Assembly: GCA_025201765.1 (NCBI GenBank)
Contig: MU623664.1
Span: 1-20,323 of the forward strand
Length of the DNA stretch: 20,323 bases
Source: Daldinia sp. FL1419
Lineage: Eukaryota; Ascomycota; Sordariomycetes; Xylariales; Hypoxylaceae
Reading direction: 5' to 3'
The stretch's first letter is position 1, and each line of letters opens with the position of its first letter. Both the position numbers and the translations under genes were made by a program. Of this stretch, positions 1 to 10,400 are shown piece after piece. The notes under the pieces are model-generated. The model did not search any database and had not been told where the DNA came from. It saw nothing but the letters and a program-made list of their open reading frames with translations.

Positions 1-1969
1 TTATTTTAAATATTAATAAGATTTATAATTTATTATTAAATAATATTTATTTTTTTAATTTTTTTATAAAAATTAAAAATATTATCTCCATAATTTACAA
101 TTAAATATTACCCCTATTAATAATTATAAAAATAATTTTATCCCCTTTTATACCTTTATCTATATTAATTATAAATATTTACTATATTCAATTATTTATA
201 AATCTATAATTAAAATCATTCTCCCATTAAATATAATATATTTATATTATATAAAAAATAATAATATCTTTTATTATTATATTATTATCCCTAATTATTT
301 TAATAAGGCCTATATCTCCTATTATTATAATAATAATAATAATAAATATTTATATTAATTTAATATATATTTTTATTATTAATTTCTATTAATTATTACT
401 AAAAAATAAATTAATATATTATAATTTCATCTAAATATAATAAAATAAGAAATATCTTTACCATTATGTTAACAAATAAACCAACATTATCCTAATTTAA
501 ATCAATTAATAATAATAATATTTTACCATTATTTTATAAATTTAAAATCATTTAATAAAAAATTAAAAGATTAAATAATATAATTAATTGGATTAGGTAA
601 AATATAAAGGTAGATATTATATACCTTTATTAATTTTAAAAAGTTATTAATAATTTATTTTTTTGAAATAATAATAATATTTAAAGTTTTTAATAGGTTT
701 TTTTTTATAAAATTAATTAATAAATATTATAAATATTAAGTAATATTATAAATTTAATAGTAAATAAAAAAGGATAAAAGTAGGTTATATTATTTTTTTA
801 ATTTTTTTAATATTATAATTTCTTTTAATTATATCTATATAATTATATTAATTATTATTAATTTAAATGATTTATTTCTTTTTAATAATTTATTATTTTT
901 CTTATATATTAAATAATTATTATTTATTTAAATATACACTATTTATTTTAAATATTAATATTATATAACTTTCACTAACTTTTAAAATATTTTAAAATAT
1001 ATTATATTTAAAAAACTTAAATTTAATTTAAATAATTTTAATACTCTTAATTTTTAAATATTTTTAATTTTAGATATTACTATATAAAATTAATTGTAAA
1101 TAAAAGGTAAGAATTATAGATCAACATTAATAACATTAAAAGATTAATTTTATAATTTATTTATAATTATAATAAAATAAATTAAAATTAAGAATTATTA
1201 TTAAAATTATAAAAATAATTAATTATTATTATTTTAAATCAATTTTATTTTAAAAATTATATAAACCTTTTTATTAAACTTTCCCTTAATTATTTATATT
1301 TTAATATTATACCTTCCAAATTAAATAATTATTAATTAAATGCCATTATAAAGATTTTTATTAAAATTTAAATTATATAATAATATAATTAGGATATTAA
1401 TTTTTAATTATAATTTAATTAAAGGTATTTTTATTAATTATAAAAATTATATTATTTTTATTAATGATTAATAAAGATTTTTATTATTTATTATAATATA
1501 ATTATTAATAAATTAATATACCTTAGATTTTTCAAAGATTTTTCGAACTAGGTTATTATTAATTATATTAACTATAACATTATATATAAATAAAATATAT
1601 TAAATAAAAGAATTATAAAAGTTTAATTAATTATATTTAATAATACCTAAAAATATATATAATTATATAATTACTAATCACTTTTAAATATATTCATTAA
1701 ATTAAGTAATGGAATTATTTTATCTTATTTAAAATTATAAGAAATTTTATAAAATTATTTAATAAATTTAATATTATTTATATCTATTTATATAGTCCTT
1801 ATATTTATAATAAAAGTTAATTATTGAAATTAAATTTATATAAAGGAATTTTATAGATAAGTATTAATAATTTGCAGGTATAACCCTTTCTGAACCACAA
1901 ATAAAATTTATATAAAATCCTTTCCAAAACGACTAAGGATATTATTAAATAACAAATTATCTTCTTATA
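1..1969. other. Gene-free AT-rich block, probably RIP-degraded
   Basis: No open frame or recognisable gene is visible on either strand. The sequence is almost wholly A and T with stops in all frames. One small hairpin is visible, with AAAGGTA at 606-612 pairing with TACCTTT at 622-628. Around 1870-1935 the composition is slightly richer (CAGGTATAACCC, TTTCCAAAACGACTAAGG), which may be a remnant of an older insertion, but I recognise nothing in it. The origin as a mutated repeat is inferred from the rest of the window. Confidence 0.6.
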
Positions 1970-1981
1970 ACTATATTATAT
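1970..1981. repeat. Target-site duplication, left, of non-LTR copy 1
   Basis: ACTATATTATAT is repeated exactly at 2352-2363, on the other side of the 370-bp insert. The 12-bp length fits target-primed reverse transcription. Confidence 0.7.
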
Positions 1982-2351
1982 TTTATTATTTATTTATTAC
2001 TACCCCGATTTACCTAAAATATATTACAGGTATCCGGTCCATCTCTTAATATTTGTTCCAGGTAAGAACTATGTTCCGGAAAAAACCTACCCATTACCTA
2101 TCTAAACAAACTATATTATTATAATTTTAATTTTACCTTATATTCTTATTAAAATTCACGCTCTAATAAAAATAATTAAACCTTAATATAGAAAAACATT
2201 TTATATGTTATAATGCCAGCTATATGAAATAATGTGGCGGCGGCCCGGGTGTGCGGCAACAACAAGGTCCAAGATGGCTTCATTGTTTTCTTCAATAGAT
2301 AACAAAAGCGTTGCTGCATCGCAAAGAGGTTGTTCCGGGGGAGGGCCGGGG
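1982..2351 (-). mobile_element. Non-LTR retroelement copy 1 (longest, 370 bp)
   Basis: Read on the minus strand, the element runs from a GC-rich head (2351 down to about 2233) through a mutated body to an A-rich tail (TAATAAATAAATAA at the 1982 end). It is flanked by a perfect 12-bp direct repeat (1970-1981, 2352-2363), which marks one insertion event. Positions 1982-2247 align with copy 2 (3100-3362) with about 45 differences; all but one are transitions, and nearly all make this copy A/T where copy 2 has G or C. The head is unmutated: CpA, TpG and CpG sites are intact. Variable 5' length, TSDs and an A-rich tail indicate a SINE or the 3' end of a LINE; the two cannot be separated without a full-length genomic copy. 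Confidence 0.75.
2201..2350 (-). pseudogene. Possible C-terminal coding remnant in the element head
   Basis: On the minus strand a frame is open from 2350 to a TAA at 2203-2201 (49 codons, no upstream limit). It includes residues such as DAATLLLSIEENNEAILDLV. Copy 2 keeps the matching frame and the same TAA (3318-3316). If real, the element would carry the end of a protein followed by a 3' UTR, as a truncated LINE would. Against this, a second frame is also open over the GC-rich head and I recognise no family, so chance is a fair explanation. Confidence 0.2.
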
Positions 2352-2363
2352 ACTATATTATAT
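2352..2363. repeat. Target-site duplication, right, of non-LTR copy 1
   Basis: Exact match to 1970-1981. It lies directly against the GC-rich 5' end of the minus-strand element, so the whole GC-rich head belongs to that insertion. Confidence 0.7.
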
Positions 2364-3082
2364 AATATCTTATAAATAATTTTAAAAGTGTATTTATATT
2401 ATATAATTATTTTATTTTAAATAATTAATGATATTTAACAGAAAAATTTAATAACTATTAATTCCTATTAAATAAAATAAATTAAATTAATATTACATTT
2501 AATTGAAATATTAAATCGTAAATAAATTATCCTTCTTCTAAACAATAAGAAAATTATTTTTCTTAATGAAACTACATATAAGATTATTTTATTTTTTAAA
2601 TAATAATAATGGTAAAATATTGAATATAAAAAGGTTTTTCTAATTCCAATAATACCTTAAAAATAAAAATATATATTATAAAAATTATTTTATATTATTC
2701 TTATAATTATTTCAAATATAAGATATTAATATTTATTAAATTTAAATAATATTTAATCTCATAAAATTATTTTTTACTTTTTATTATAATTTAATTTATT
2801 ATTTAAAAACCAATTTCTTTTTCTTTTTTCTCAATTATGGATAAAATTAAGGAAATTATTTTTTAATCAATTTCAATTCTTTATAATAGCTTATTTAATT
2901 AAATAAAGTTTATAATTAAAATAAATTATTTTAATAAAAATTAATAAATTAAGATAATTTATTATTATTTTTAATAAATTATTATAAAATTATTTTTTAT
3001 ATTTAATTTATATATTTAAAAGTAATTGGTAATTATTGTTGTTAATAATATAAATGAATATGATTTTTAATTATCTATTAAA
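2364..3082. other. Gene-free AT-rich spacer
   Basis: AT-rich spacer between two non-LTR copies. I see no frame of useful length, RNA gene or clear repeat. A mildly pyrimidine-rich run lies around 2805-2835. Confidence 0.6.
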
Positions 3083-3099
3083 AGTAAATATATTTATTT
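3083..3099. repeat. Target-site duplication, left, of non-LTR copy 2
   Basis: AGTAAATATATTTATTT is repeated exactly at 3366-3382. A perfect 17-bp duplication is long for chance even in AT-rich DNA. Confidence 0.8.
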
Positions 3100-3365
3100 A
3101 TTATTTATTTATTACTACCCCGATTTACCTAGAATATATTATAGGTATCCGGTCCATCTCTTGGTATTTGTTCTGGGTAGGAACCGTGTTCCGGAGAAAA
3201 CCTACCCACCGCCTATCCGAACAAGCTACGTTGCCATAGCTTTGGTTTCACCCTGTGTTCCTATTGGAACTCACCCTCCAATAGAAATGATCAGACCTTA
3301 ATATAGAAAAACACTTTATGCGTTACAATGCCAGCTACATGAAGTGGTGTGGCGGCGGCCCGTGT
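3100..3365 (-). mobile_element. Non-LTR retroelement copy 2 (266 bp, 5'-truncated)
   Basis: Minus-strand element with the A-rich tail (TAATAAATAAATAA) at the left and its 5' end at the right, bounded by a perfect 17-bp TSD. Homology to copy 1 stops at about 3362, inside the GGGCCGCCGCC motif, so this copy lacks the roughly 105-bp head of copy 1. That is typical of incomplete reverse transcription. Bases 3363-3365 (TGT) may be untemplated or microhomology. It is much less mutated than copy 1 and serves as the local reference. Notable internal structure: GGAAC-CGT-GTTCC at 3180-3192, within GGGTAGG/CCTACCC arms. No coding role is visible in this body. Confidence 0.8.
3175..3228 (-). promoter_or_regulatory. 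tRNA-like Pol III A and B box pair in copy 2
   Basis: On the minus strand, TAGCTTGTTCGG (3228-3217) resembles the tRNA A box (TAGCTCAGTCGG type) and GGTTCCTACCC (3185-3175) resembles the B box GGTTCRANYCC at about 8 of 11 positions. The start-to-start distance is 43 nt, close to the spacing in real tRNA genes (about 44). The flanks do not form an acceptor stem, so this is not a tRNA. It is unusual for a SINE because the pair lies well inside the element, not at its 5' end. Confidence 0.4.
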
Positions 3366-3382
3366 AGTAAATATATTTATTT
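3366..3382. repeat. Target-site duplication, right, of non-LTR copy 2
   Basis: Exact match to 3083-3099, adjoining the truncated 5' end of the element. Confidence 0.8.
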
Positions 3383-5659
3383 TTTGAAAAAATATTCCCA
3401 ATATTCTTTATTTTCTAGTAAATTTTATATTTTATAAATTTATTAGAAAGTATTATATTAAATGCCTTTGTAGGTAAATAAATTTAATTAATTAATAATT
3501 TATGGGATTATTGTAAGTAATATTTGTAGGTAAAATCTCTTTTTAATTTCTAGGTAAATAAAATAAATATAATTAATTTTTCCCCTTATTTTATGTATAT
3601 ATTTGGCCTATTTCTCCTTAAAAAACTATTAGAAATTATTAAAAAAATTTTAATATAAAATATATTACCTATCTTAATTATTTTAATTATAATTACATTA
3701 TATAATTAATATTAAATAATTTTGTTTAATTATTTATATTAATAATGTAATATTTTTATTTATATTATAAATTAATTTATTTTGATTAGGAAGATAAATG
3801 GTTAGAAGTTAAATATCGAGTTTGATATTATAAGTAGGATATTTAAATATTTAATTTATAACTTTAAAAAAATTAATAAATTAATTATATAAATATTGAT
3901 TAGTATTATTATCATTTTAAACCTATTAATTAGGATTAGTTTATATTTTCTTTATTTATAAATGTGTAATAATTTTATTATTATTTTTATAAATATATTC
4001 ATAAATATATTTAATAGTTTTAATTGAAATAGATATTTTTATATTAATATAGGCTTAGTACTTTTAGTTTAAATAAGGGTTGTATAAGATTACTTAATTA
4101 TTATTAAATATTTACAATAATATTTTTGATTTTATCTTTATAGTTATTATTAATAAAAATTAATATTTTTTATTTTTGGATACCTTTATCCATAATATTT
4201 AATTAATATTTAAATTATAATAAAATAAATCTTTTTTAATTAATTATAATATAAATAAAATAATCTTTATAAAACTTTTAAGAATAACTTTAATAATATA
4301 ATATTAATTAAAAATGTTAATATATTATTAATTAAATATATTATTTACTTATTAATAATATTTATAAATTTAAGAAGATTTATATTTTATTATTATTAAA
4401 ATTTAATAATTATTATTTATAAATTCAATTTTTTAATATTATTTATTATTTTTATAATAAATTTAAATTAATTAGTAATTCAAAATAAATTTCTTTTAAA
4501 ATAGATTATAAAAAATTGGCTTAATATTAATATAAAAGTTTTTAATTAAAAATGTATAGTATTTTTAAAGGATATAAAATTGCAATTATATTTTAAGATA
4601 TATATAAGATTAATATAAATTATTAAATATTAAAAATAAGATTTATTACTTATATATTATTTGATTTTTTTAGTAATATTAAATTTGTTCTTTTATAATT
4701 GTTTTTATTAATAAATATTATTAAATTTTATTTAATTTTTCTATATGATTATATTAAAGGATAAAAAAAAGATATATAAAATAGGTAAATAATTAGGATT
4801 TTTATATAAAAATATATAAAAAAGTTTAAAATATCTTACTTAATTAAAATAATTTCCCTCTATTATTATCTTATATTGGATATATCTGAAATAATTCCAA
4901 AAACATTATTTGTTATTAAAAGATTCTTTTATTTCTAATTAATACCTTCTTCAATAATAAAATTTAATTTTAATTTTAAAATTATTTTAATTTAAATTTA
5001 ATTAATTCCATCTTTTCAATTAATATATAATATTTTATAATTATTTTTAAATAATAATATATTTTTTTATATAAAGATTTTTTTATGGATTCTTTTAAAT
5101 AATTATATTAAAATATACATACTTAGATTATTATTATTTATTATAATTTAATATTAAAAAATTACTTATAGGTTATAAAAGTATAATTAGGTATATTATG
5201 GTCTTTTGTTCAATGTTATATCTATTAGGTTAATTTAATAATATAAAATTCCTTGAATTTAGAAGTAACTTAATCTTATATTACTATTGGAATAATTAAT
5301 AAACTTAAAATATATAAAGGTAAAAATAAATATTAAATTATAATATCAAATATTTTTTCTAAATAATTTAATTTTGCAATCAATTTTGATAAATAGTAAT
5401 TATAAGAATTTAAATAATTTATAAATTTTTTTCAGATTAATATTTTTATTTTTATAATATAAATTATAAATTCTAATTTTCCCCATTTTATTCCCTAATT
5501 ACTTCTTTAATCAATATATTATATTATTCATTTATAATCCCACCATGATAGATTTTGATCATTAAAAGAGCATTTTTTAACAATCAAAATAAATATTATA
5601 CAAGAAATTTCAATTCCTACTAATTATAACTTTTATATAAGTAATTAATTATAAATACT
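3383..5659. other. Gene-free decayed DNA
   Basis: No gene is visible. TAGGTAAA occurs three times within 90 bp (3471, 3527, 3551). The non-LTR tail region also contains CTAGGTAAAT, so these could be tail fragments, but the match is too short to claim. From about 3780 to 4130 the plus strand keeps G and has lost C (for example GATTAGGAAGATAAATGG), a strand-biased composition. Confidence 0.5.
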
Positions 5660-5810
5660 GCTGGCCTTTTAAAAAAATAACCTCATCTAATAAAAGGTTT
5701 TAATTATTATTATTTGGGAATTTTATATAGTTAAACAGATATAAAAAAATTCAAGATGGTTTTTTAATATTATTAGCCTTTTAAAAAAATAATTTCATTT
5801 AATAAGAGTT
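5660..5810. repeat. Diverged 40-bp direct repeat
   Basis: 5660-5699 and 5771-5810 share a 40-bp sequence built on GCCTTTTAAAAAAATAA, 111 bp apart. Most differences are transitions (CCTCATCT versus TTTCATTT; GGCC versus AGCC), which suggests a mutated tandem or local duplication. I recognise no element. Confidence 0.5.
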
Positions 5811-6649
5811 AATATTTCAATTTAAGTTTTTTTTGGAACATTTACTATATTTGGATCAAACTCTCCTAACAATTAACACTATTTTAGAGTATAATGTGGT
5901 TAATATATCCTATAAAAAATTTAATATTAAAATTTATATATAATTTAAAAAGATTTTAAACCTTTTTATATTTAATATATATTTTTATAGAAATAAGAGT
6001 ATTTATTAAGAAATAATAATTTTTAAAAAAGGGAATTAATAATAAAACTTTTTTTTAGAAAATAGCTTTAATATTTATAAATTAATATTTATATATCTAT
6101 ATATTTATATATTTATTATAAAAAAATATTAATAATTTATTTATCCTTATTCTTCCTTTTTTACCATCTTTATTTTAAAAGAATTAAAAATAAAGATCAT
6201 TTCTGATTTATTATTATGAAAGTTATTTATAAGGTTATATTAAATAAGAGGTTTAATTCTTTACTTATTTTCATTAATCTTTCATTTTTTAGAATAGGGT
6301 ATTGGCAGTTAAAATTCTTACTTAATAATAAAGTTAGGAAAAGGTGGACTGGTATTAAAAACTTTTATAAAACCCTTATTACCATTATTTATTAAATTAT
6401 TTTTAAAGTAATCTTATTTAATTTTAAATAAAATAGATGATTTATAATTAATATTAATTTAATTTATAAATTTATCCAGGATAAAATCCAGTATATTATA
6501 TTGAAATTCTTCTAATAAATTATTATATATAATTAATAAAAAATTAATAAATAATTAATAATAATTAATAAAAACTAATAAAAACTAATAAAAGAAAAAA
6601 AAATACATTAAAAATTTAAAATTTAAAGAAATCTTTATAATTTAATACA
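5811..6649. other. Gene-free decayed DNA with one less-mutated patch
   Basis: Mostly AT-rich. The patch at 6290-6375 (AATAGGGTATTGGCAG, GGAAAAGGTGGACTGG) is less mutated and has a short open frame of about 30 codons on the plus strand, but I recognise no protein. Short A/T tandem motifs (AACTAATAAA and similar) occur at 6530-6595. Confidence 0.4.
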
Positions 6650-8200
6650 TTTTTTTCATTAATAAAAATTTAAATTAATTAAATAAGAAAACAATTTCTA
6701 AAAATTTATTTATATTAAATTAAAATTTTAATAAATATGTTTTAACCTTATATTTTTATTATACAAAATTCTTCAATTTTAAAAATTAACAATTCTATCC
6801 TTAAGAATTTAAATTAATTAAATAAAAATATAATTTTTAAAAGTTTATTTATATTAAATAAAAATTCTAATTAAATAAAAATTCTAATTAAATAAAAATT
6901 CTAATTAAATAAAAATTCTAATTAAATAAAAATTCTAATTAAATAAAAATTCTAATAGCTCCTGTAAAATATATATTAACTTTATATTTTTATCATACAA
7001 ATCTCTTTAAAAAATTAATAATTTTATACTTGAAAACTTAAACTAATTAAATAAATACATAACTTCTAAAAACCTATACATTAAACATAAACTCTAATTA
7101 AACAAAAACTCCTATAAAACATACCCTACAATTTTATTATACAAAACTCTATAAAAAACTAATATTTAAATATATTTTAATTTAAACTAATCAAACAAAA
7201 AAATAACTTGTAAATATTTATTTATATTAAACAGAAACTCTAATAACTCCTATAAAATATACCTTACACTTCATTATATAAATCTCTATAAAAAACCTAA
7301 TAATTAAAAACATCCTAATTTAAACTAATCAAATAAAAAAATAATTTTTAAAAGTTTTTAAAAATTTTTACAATATATACCCTAATCTTATATTTTTATT
7401 ATACAAATCTTTATAGAAAAACTAATATTTAGGTACATCCTAATTTAAATTAATTAAATAAGAAAATAATTTTTAGAAATTTATTTATATTAAATATAAA
7501 TTTTAATAACTTTTATAAAATATACTTTATATTTCATCATATAAACTTTTATTAAAAATTAACAATTCTATACTTAAGAACTTAAACTAATTAAACAAGA
7601 AAACAATTTTTAAAATCCTTTAATATCTCTTATAAAATATACCCTAACCCTATATTTTTTTAAAAAAATTAATAATTTTATATTTAAGAACTTAAACTAA
7701 TCAAATAAGAAAATAACTTTTAAAAATTTATTTATATTAAATAAGAACTTTAATTAAATAAGAATTCCTATAAAACATACCCTACATTTTTATTATACAA
7801 AACTCTATGAAAAACTAACAATTCTATATTTAAAAACTTAAGAACTTAAGCTAATTAAATAAGAAAACAATTTTTAAAAATTTATTTACATTAAATTTAA
7901 ACTTTAATTAAATGAAAACTTTAATAGTTTTTATAAAATATACCCTATACTTTATTATATAAATCTCTATAAAAAAATTGATAATTTAATATTTAAAAAC
8001 TTAATCTAATTAAATTAAAATTAATATTTAAAAGTTTATATATTAAACAAAAACTCTAATAACTCCTATAAAACATACCTTACAATTTTATTGTACAAAA
8101 TTTTATAAAAAAACTAATAATTTTATATTTAAAAACTTAAATTAATTAAATAATTTTTTTTTAAAAACCTATTTATATTTTAAAAAACCTATAGAAACTT
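6650..8200 (+). repeat. Satellite array 1, about ten units of roughly 137 bp
   Basis: The landmark CTCCTATAAAACATACC (with variants) recurs near 6735, 6960, 7110, 7248, 7370, 7510, 7627, 7766, 7928 and 8062, giving a spacing of 119 to 162 bp, mean about 137. Each unit also carries TTATTATACAAA, AATAATTTTATA, a variant of ACTTAAACTAATTAAATA and TTTATTTATATTAAA in fixed order. Units are heavily diverged and almost free of G on the plus strand (7081-7140 has about 12 C and no G), whereas related copies at 15950-18735 keep G, for example GCTCCTGCAGGATATGCC. The array looks like a tandemly amplified, strand-biased RIP-mutated version of that family. Function unknown; a centromeric or heterochromatic satellite is possible. 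Confidence 0.75.
6860..6956 (+). repeat. 17-bp tandem expansion inside the satellite, 5.7 copies
   Basis: AAAAATTCTAATTAAAT is repeated perfectly from 6860 (6860, 6877, 6894, 6911, 6928) and ends with a partial copy at 6945-6956. It derives from the AAAAACTCTAAT segment that ends each satellite unit. The copies are identical while the surrounding units are diverged, so this expansion is recent and follows the mutation phase. Confidence 0.9.
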
Positions 8201-8252
8201 TAAAAAAATTGATTCCATAAATGTTAATAAAATCTTATAACTTTAATTACGC

Positions 8253-8300
8253 AATTATATTATTCAATTATATAATTATATTATTTAATTACATAATTAC
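8253..8300. repeat. 21-bp tandem repeat, about 2.3 copies
   Basis: 8253-8273 and 8274-8294 are 21-bp units beginning AATTATATTATT and differing by transitions only; a third partial unit follows. A run of nine C (8320-8328) lies just downstream. Confidence 0.6.
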
Positions 8301-8330
8301 ATTACAACCCTCTATAAAACCCCCCCCCTT

Positions 8331-9404
8331 AAAAAAACGAAAAAAAACTTATATAATTAAGATAACTCAATTATAAAAATAATTAAAAAAGAAATTTAAT
8401 TAAAAATATAAGAATAATTTTATTTTTAATAATTAAGGGTATTTTATAGTTTAATTATTAATTTTAGGAGGGGGATAATATTATTTAATAAAAAAAATAT
8501 AATTGTAACCTTATTCTTTTTAAATTTATAATATTAGAAACAATTATAAATTAATAATAATAAATTAAAATTTATATAAAAAATCAGGTAATTTTAATTA
8601 TTATTATTTATATTTTAAAAATTTATTTAATTACAATTATTATTTAAGAAAATATATTTGGAAAAGGTTTATATAACTTAAGGATTATATTATGTAAATA
8701 TAATTTGAAGGTTTTAGAAATAATAAGGTTTTAAATAAAATAATATTTACATTATAAATTTCTTTTTTTAGATATAGGATTTTTATAATTAAAACCAATA
8801 GAATTATTTATTAAAACCTTTAAAGATTTATTTGATTTTATTCATATATTAACCTAACATTTTTTATTAAATTTTAATAAAAAGTTTATATAAAATGGAA
8901 TTATATTTCTGAAATTATAAATATATTAAAAGAACATTTTAAAAATATAAATAAAAATAATATATTAAAAATCTAAAAATTAATTTTAATATTTAAAATT
9001 TATGATTTTTTAATTAATATTAATTAAATCTTCAAAATAATTATTGGTTTTAAATGTATAATAAAAGAAATAAATAATAGATATTTTATATTAAATTGTA
9101 AAATTATATTGTTTTTTATAATAATAATTTTTTTAGTAATATAATTATGAAAGGTATTTAATAACTTTTATAATTATTTTATTTATATTAATTAAAACTA
9201 AAAATAAGTTCATTACTTTTATTTATTTTTAATTATAAATTATTAAAATCTTTAATTTTAAAAATGTAGTTTTAAATTTTTATTAATCATTAACATTAAT
9301 TTTTAAAGGTATAAAAGAAAGGGTATTAATTATGAATTTATATAATCAATTTCTAATATATTTTATCAAATATTTTATACTATAAATTAAAATTAATAAT
9401 AAAA
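8331..9404. other. Gene-free AT-rich spacer
   Basis: No frame, RNA gene or clear repeat seen. GGAGGGGGAT at 8467-8476 is the only G-rich feature. Confidence 0.5.
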
Positions 9405-10262
9405 ATTAAACCTAAAATTAAAATAAAAATTAATAAAAATTAATAAATATTATAAATTTATATTATAAATAGGTTTATAAGTAACTTTTAAAAATTTATA
9501 AAATCATTTATTAATATATTATCTTATAATATCTTATATTATAATATAAGGTAAATAAATTAAACAAAATTGGTAAGAATTAATAAAAATTATAAATCTA
9601 TATTATAAATAAGGCTATAAATAATATTTAAAGATTTATAAAATTATTTATTAATATGTTATTTTATAATTTCCTATATTATAATATAAGGTAAAGAAAT
9701 TAAATAGAATTAATAAGAACTAATAAATATTATAAATAAACTTATAAATAATGTTCAAGAATTTATAAAATTATTTATTAACATATTAATTCATAATTTC
9801 CTATATTATAATATAAAATAAATAAATAATAAAGATTAATTCTAATTAATTCTAAAATTTTAATAAAATTAATAAAAATTAATAAATATTATAAATCTAT
9901 AATATAAATAAGGTTATAAATAACATTTAAAGGTTTATAAAATTATCTACTAATATATTAACTTACAATTTCCTATACCATATTATAAAATAAATAAATA
10001 ATAAGAATTAATAAACATTATAAATTTATATTATAAGTAAAATTATAAATAATATTTAAAAATTTATAAAATTATTTGTTAATATATTAATTTATAATTT
10101 CCTATATTATAATATAAAGTAAATAAATAATAAGAATTAATCTTAATTAATATTAAAATTAAATAAAATTAATAAATATTTAATAATATATATGGTTAAA
10201 TAACTTTATAAAAATATGGAAATTTTTACAATTCCCTATGTTATAAGAATTAATAATTAATA
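9405..10262. repeat. Satellite array 2, about 5.5 units of 128-172 bp
   Basis: The landmark ATTTCCTATATTATAATATA (with variants) recurs near 9525, 9664, 9791, 9963, 10091 and, partly, 10232. Each is preceded by TTATAAAATTATTTATTAA and by AATATTATAAATTTATATTA-like sequence. Differences include several C/T and G/A changes. One longer spacing (near 9830-9890) holds an extra AATTCTAATTAATTC segment. It shares no clear motif with satellite 1 in either orientation, so I treat it as a separate family. The last unit is degenerate and ends before the GC island at 10310. Confidence 0.7.
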
Positions 10263-10317
10263 GTATGTATTAATCTTGGTTAAATAATTTTTAATTATCT
10301 TAGCGAGCTTAGAATAG

Positions 10318-10400
10318 AGATTTTTGACTAGCCACCACAGCCACCCCAGTATGGTCCGTGCAGATATATCTGTGGGGCTGTGCATGCTGTTGTAAAAATT
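10318..10400. repeat. GC-rich fold-back element
   Basis: CACAGCCACCCCAG (10336-10349) is an imperfect inverted repeat of CTGTGGGGCTGTG (10370-10382). The outer flanks, GATTTTTGACTAGCC and the complement of CAACAGCATG..TTTTTAC, are also loosely inverted, so about 80 bp can fold on itself. CAGATATATCTG in the centre is a perfect palindrome. It could be a very short MITE or the surviving end of a larger inverted-repeat element. No target-site duplication was found. Confidence 0.45.

Noticed and set aside
3175..3228. A tRNA gene
   Set aside because: A and B boxes are present but no acceptor stem, T stem or anticodon arm can be formed.
3054..3239. 61-codon plus-strand open frame
   Set aside because: It runs from AT-rich flank across the TSD and tail into the non-LTR copy 2 in the antisense direction; it has no protein-like character and the frame is not kept in copy 1.
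6650..8200. CRISPR array
   Set aside because: Units are diverged along their whole length with no conserved short repeat alternating with unique spacers, and the context is eukaryotic.
8320..8328. C9 tract as a functional signal
   Set aside because: A homopolymer run with no associated structure; likely chance or slippage.
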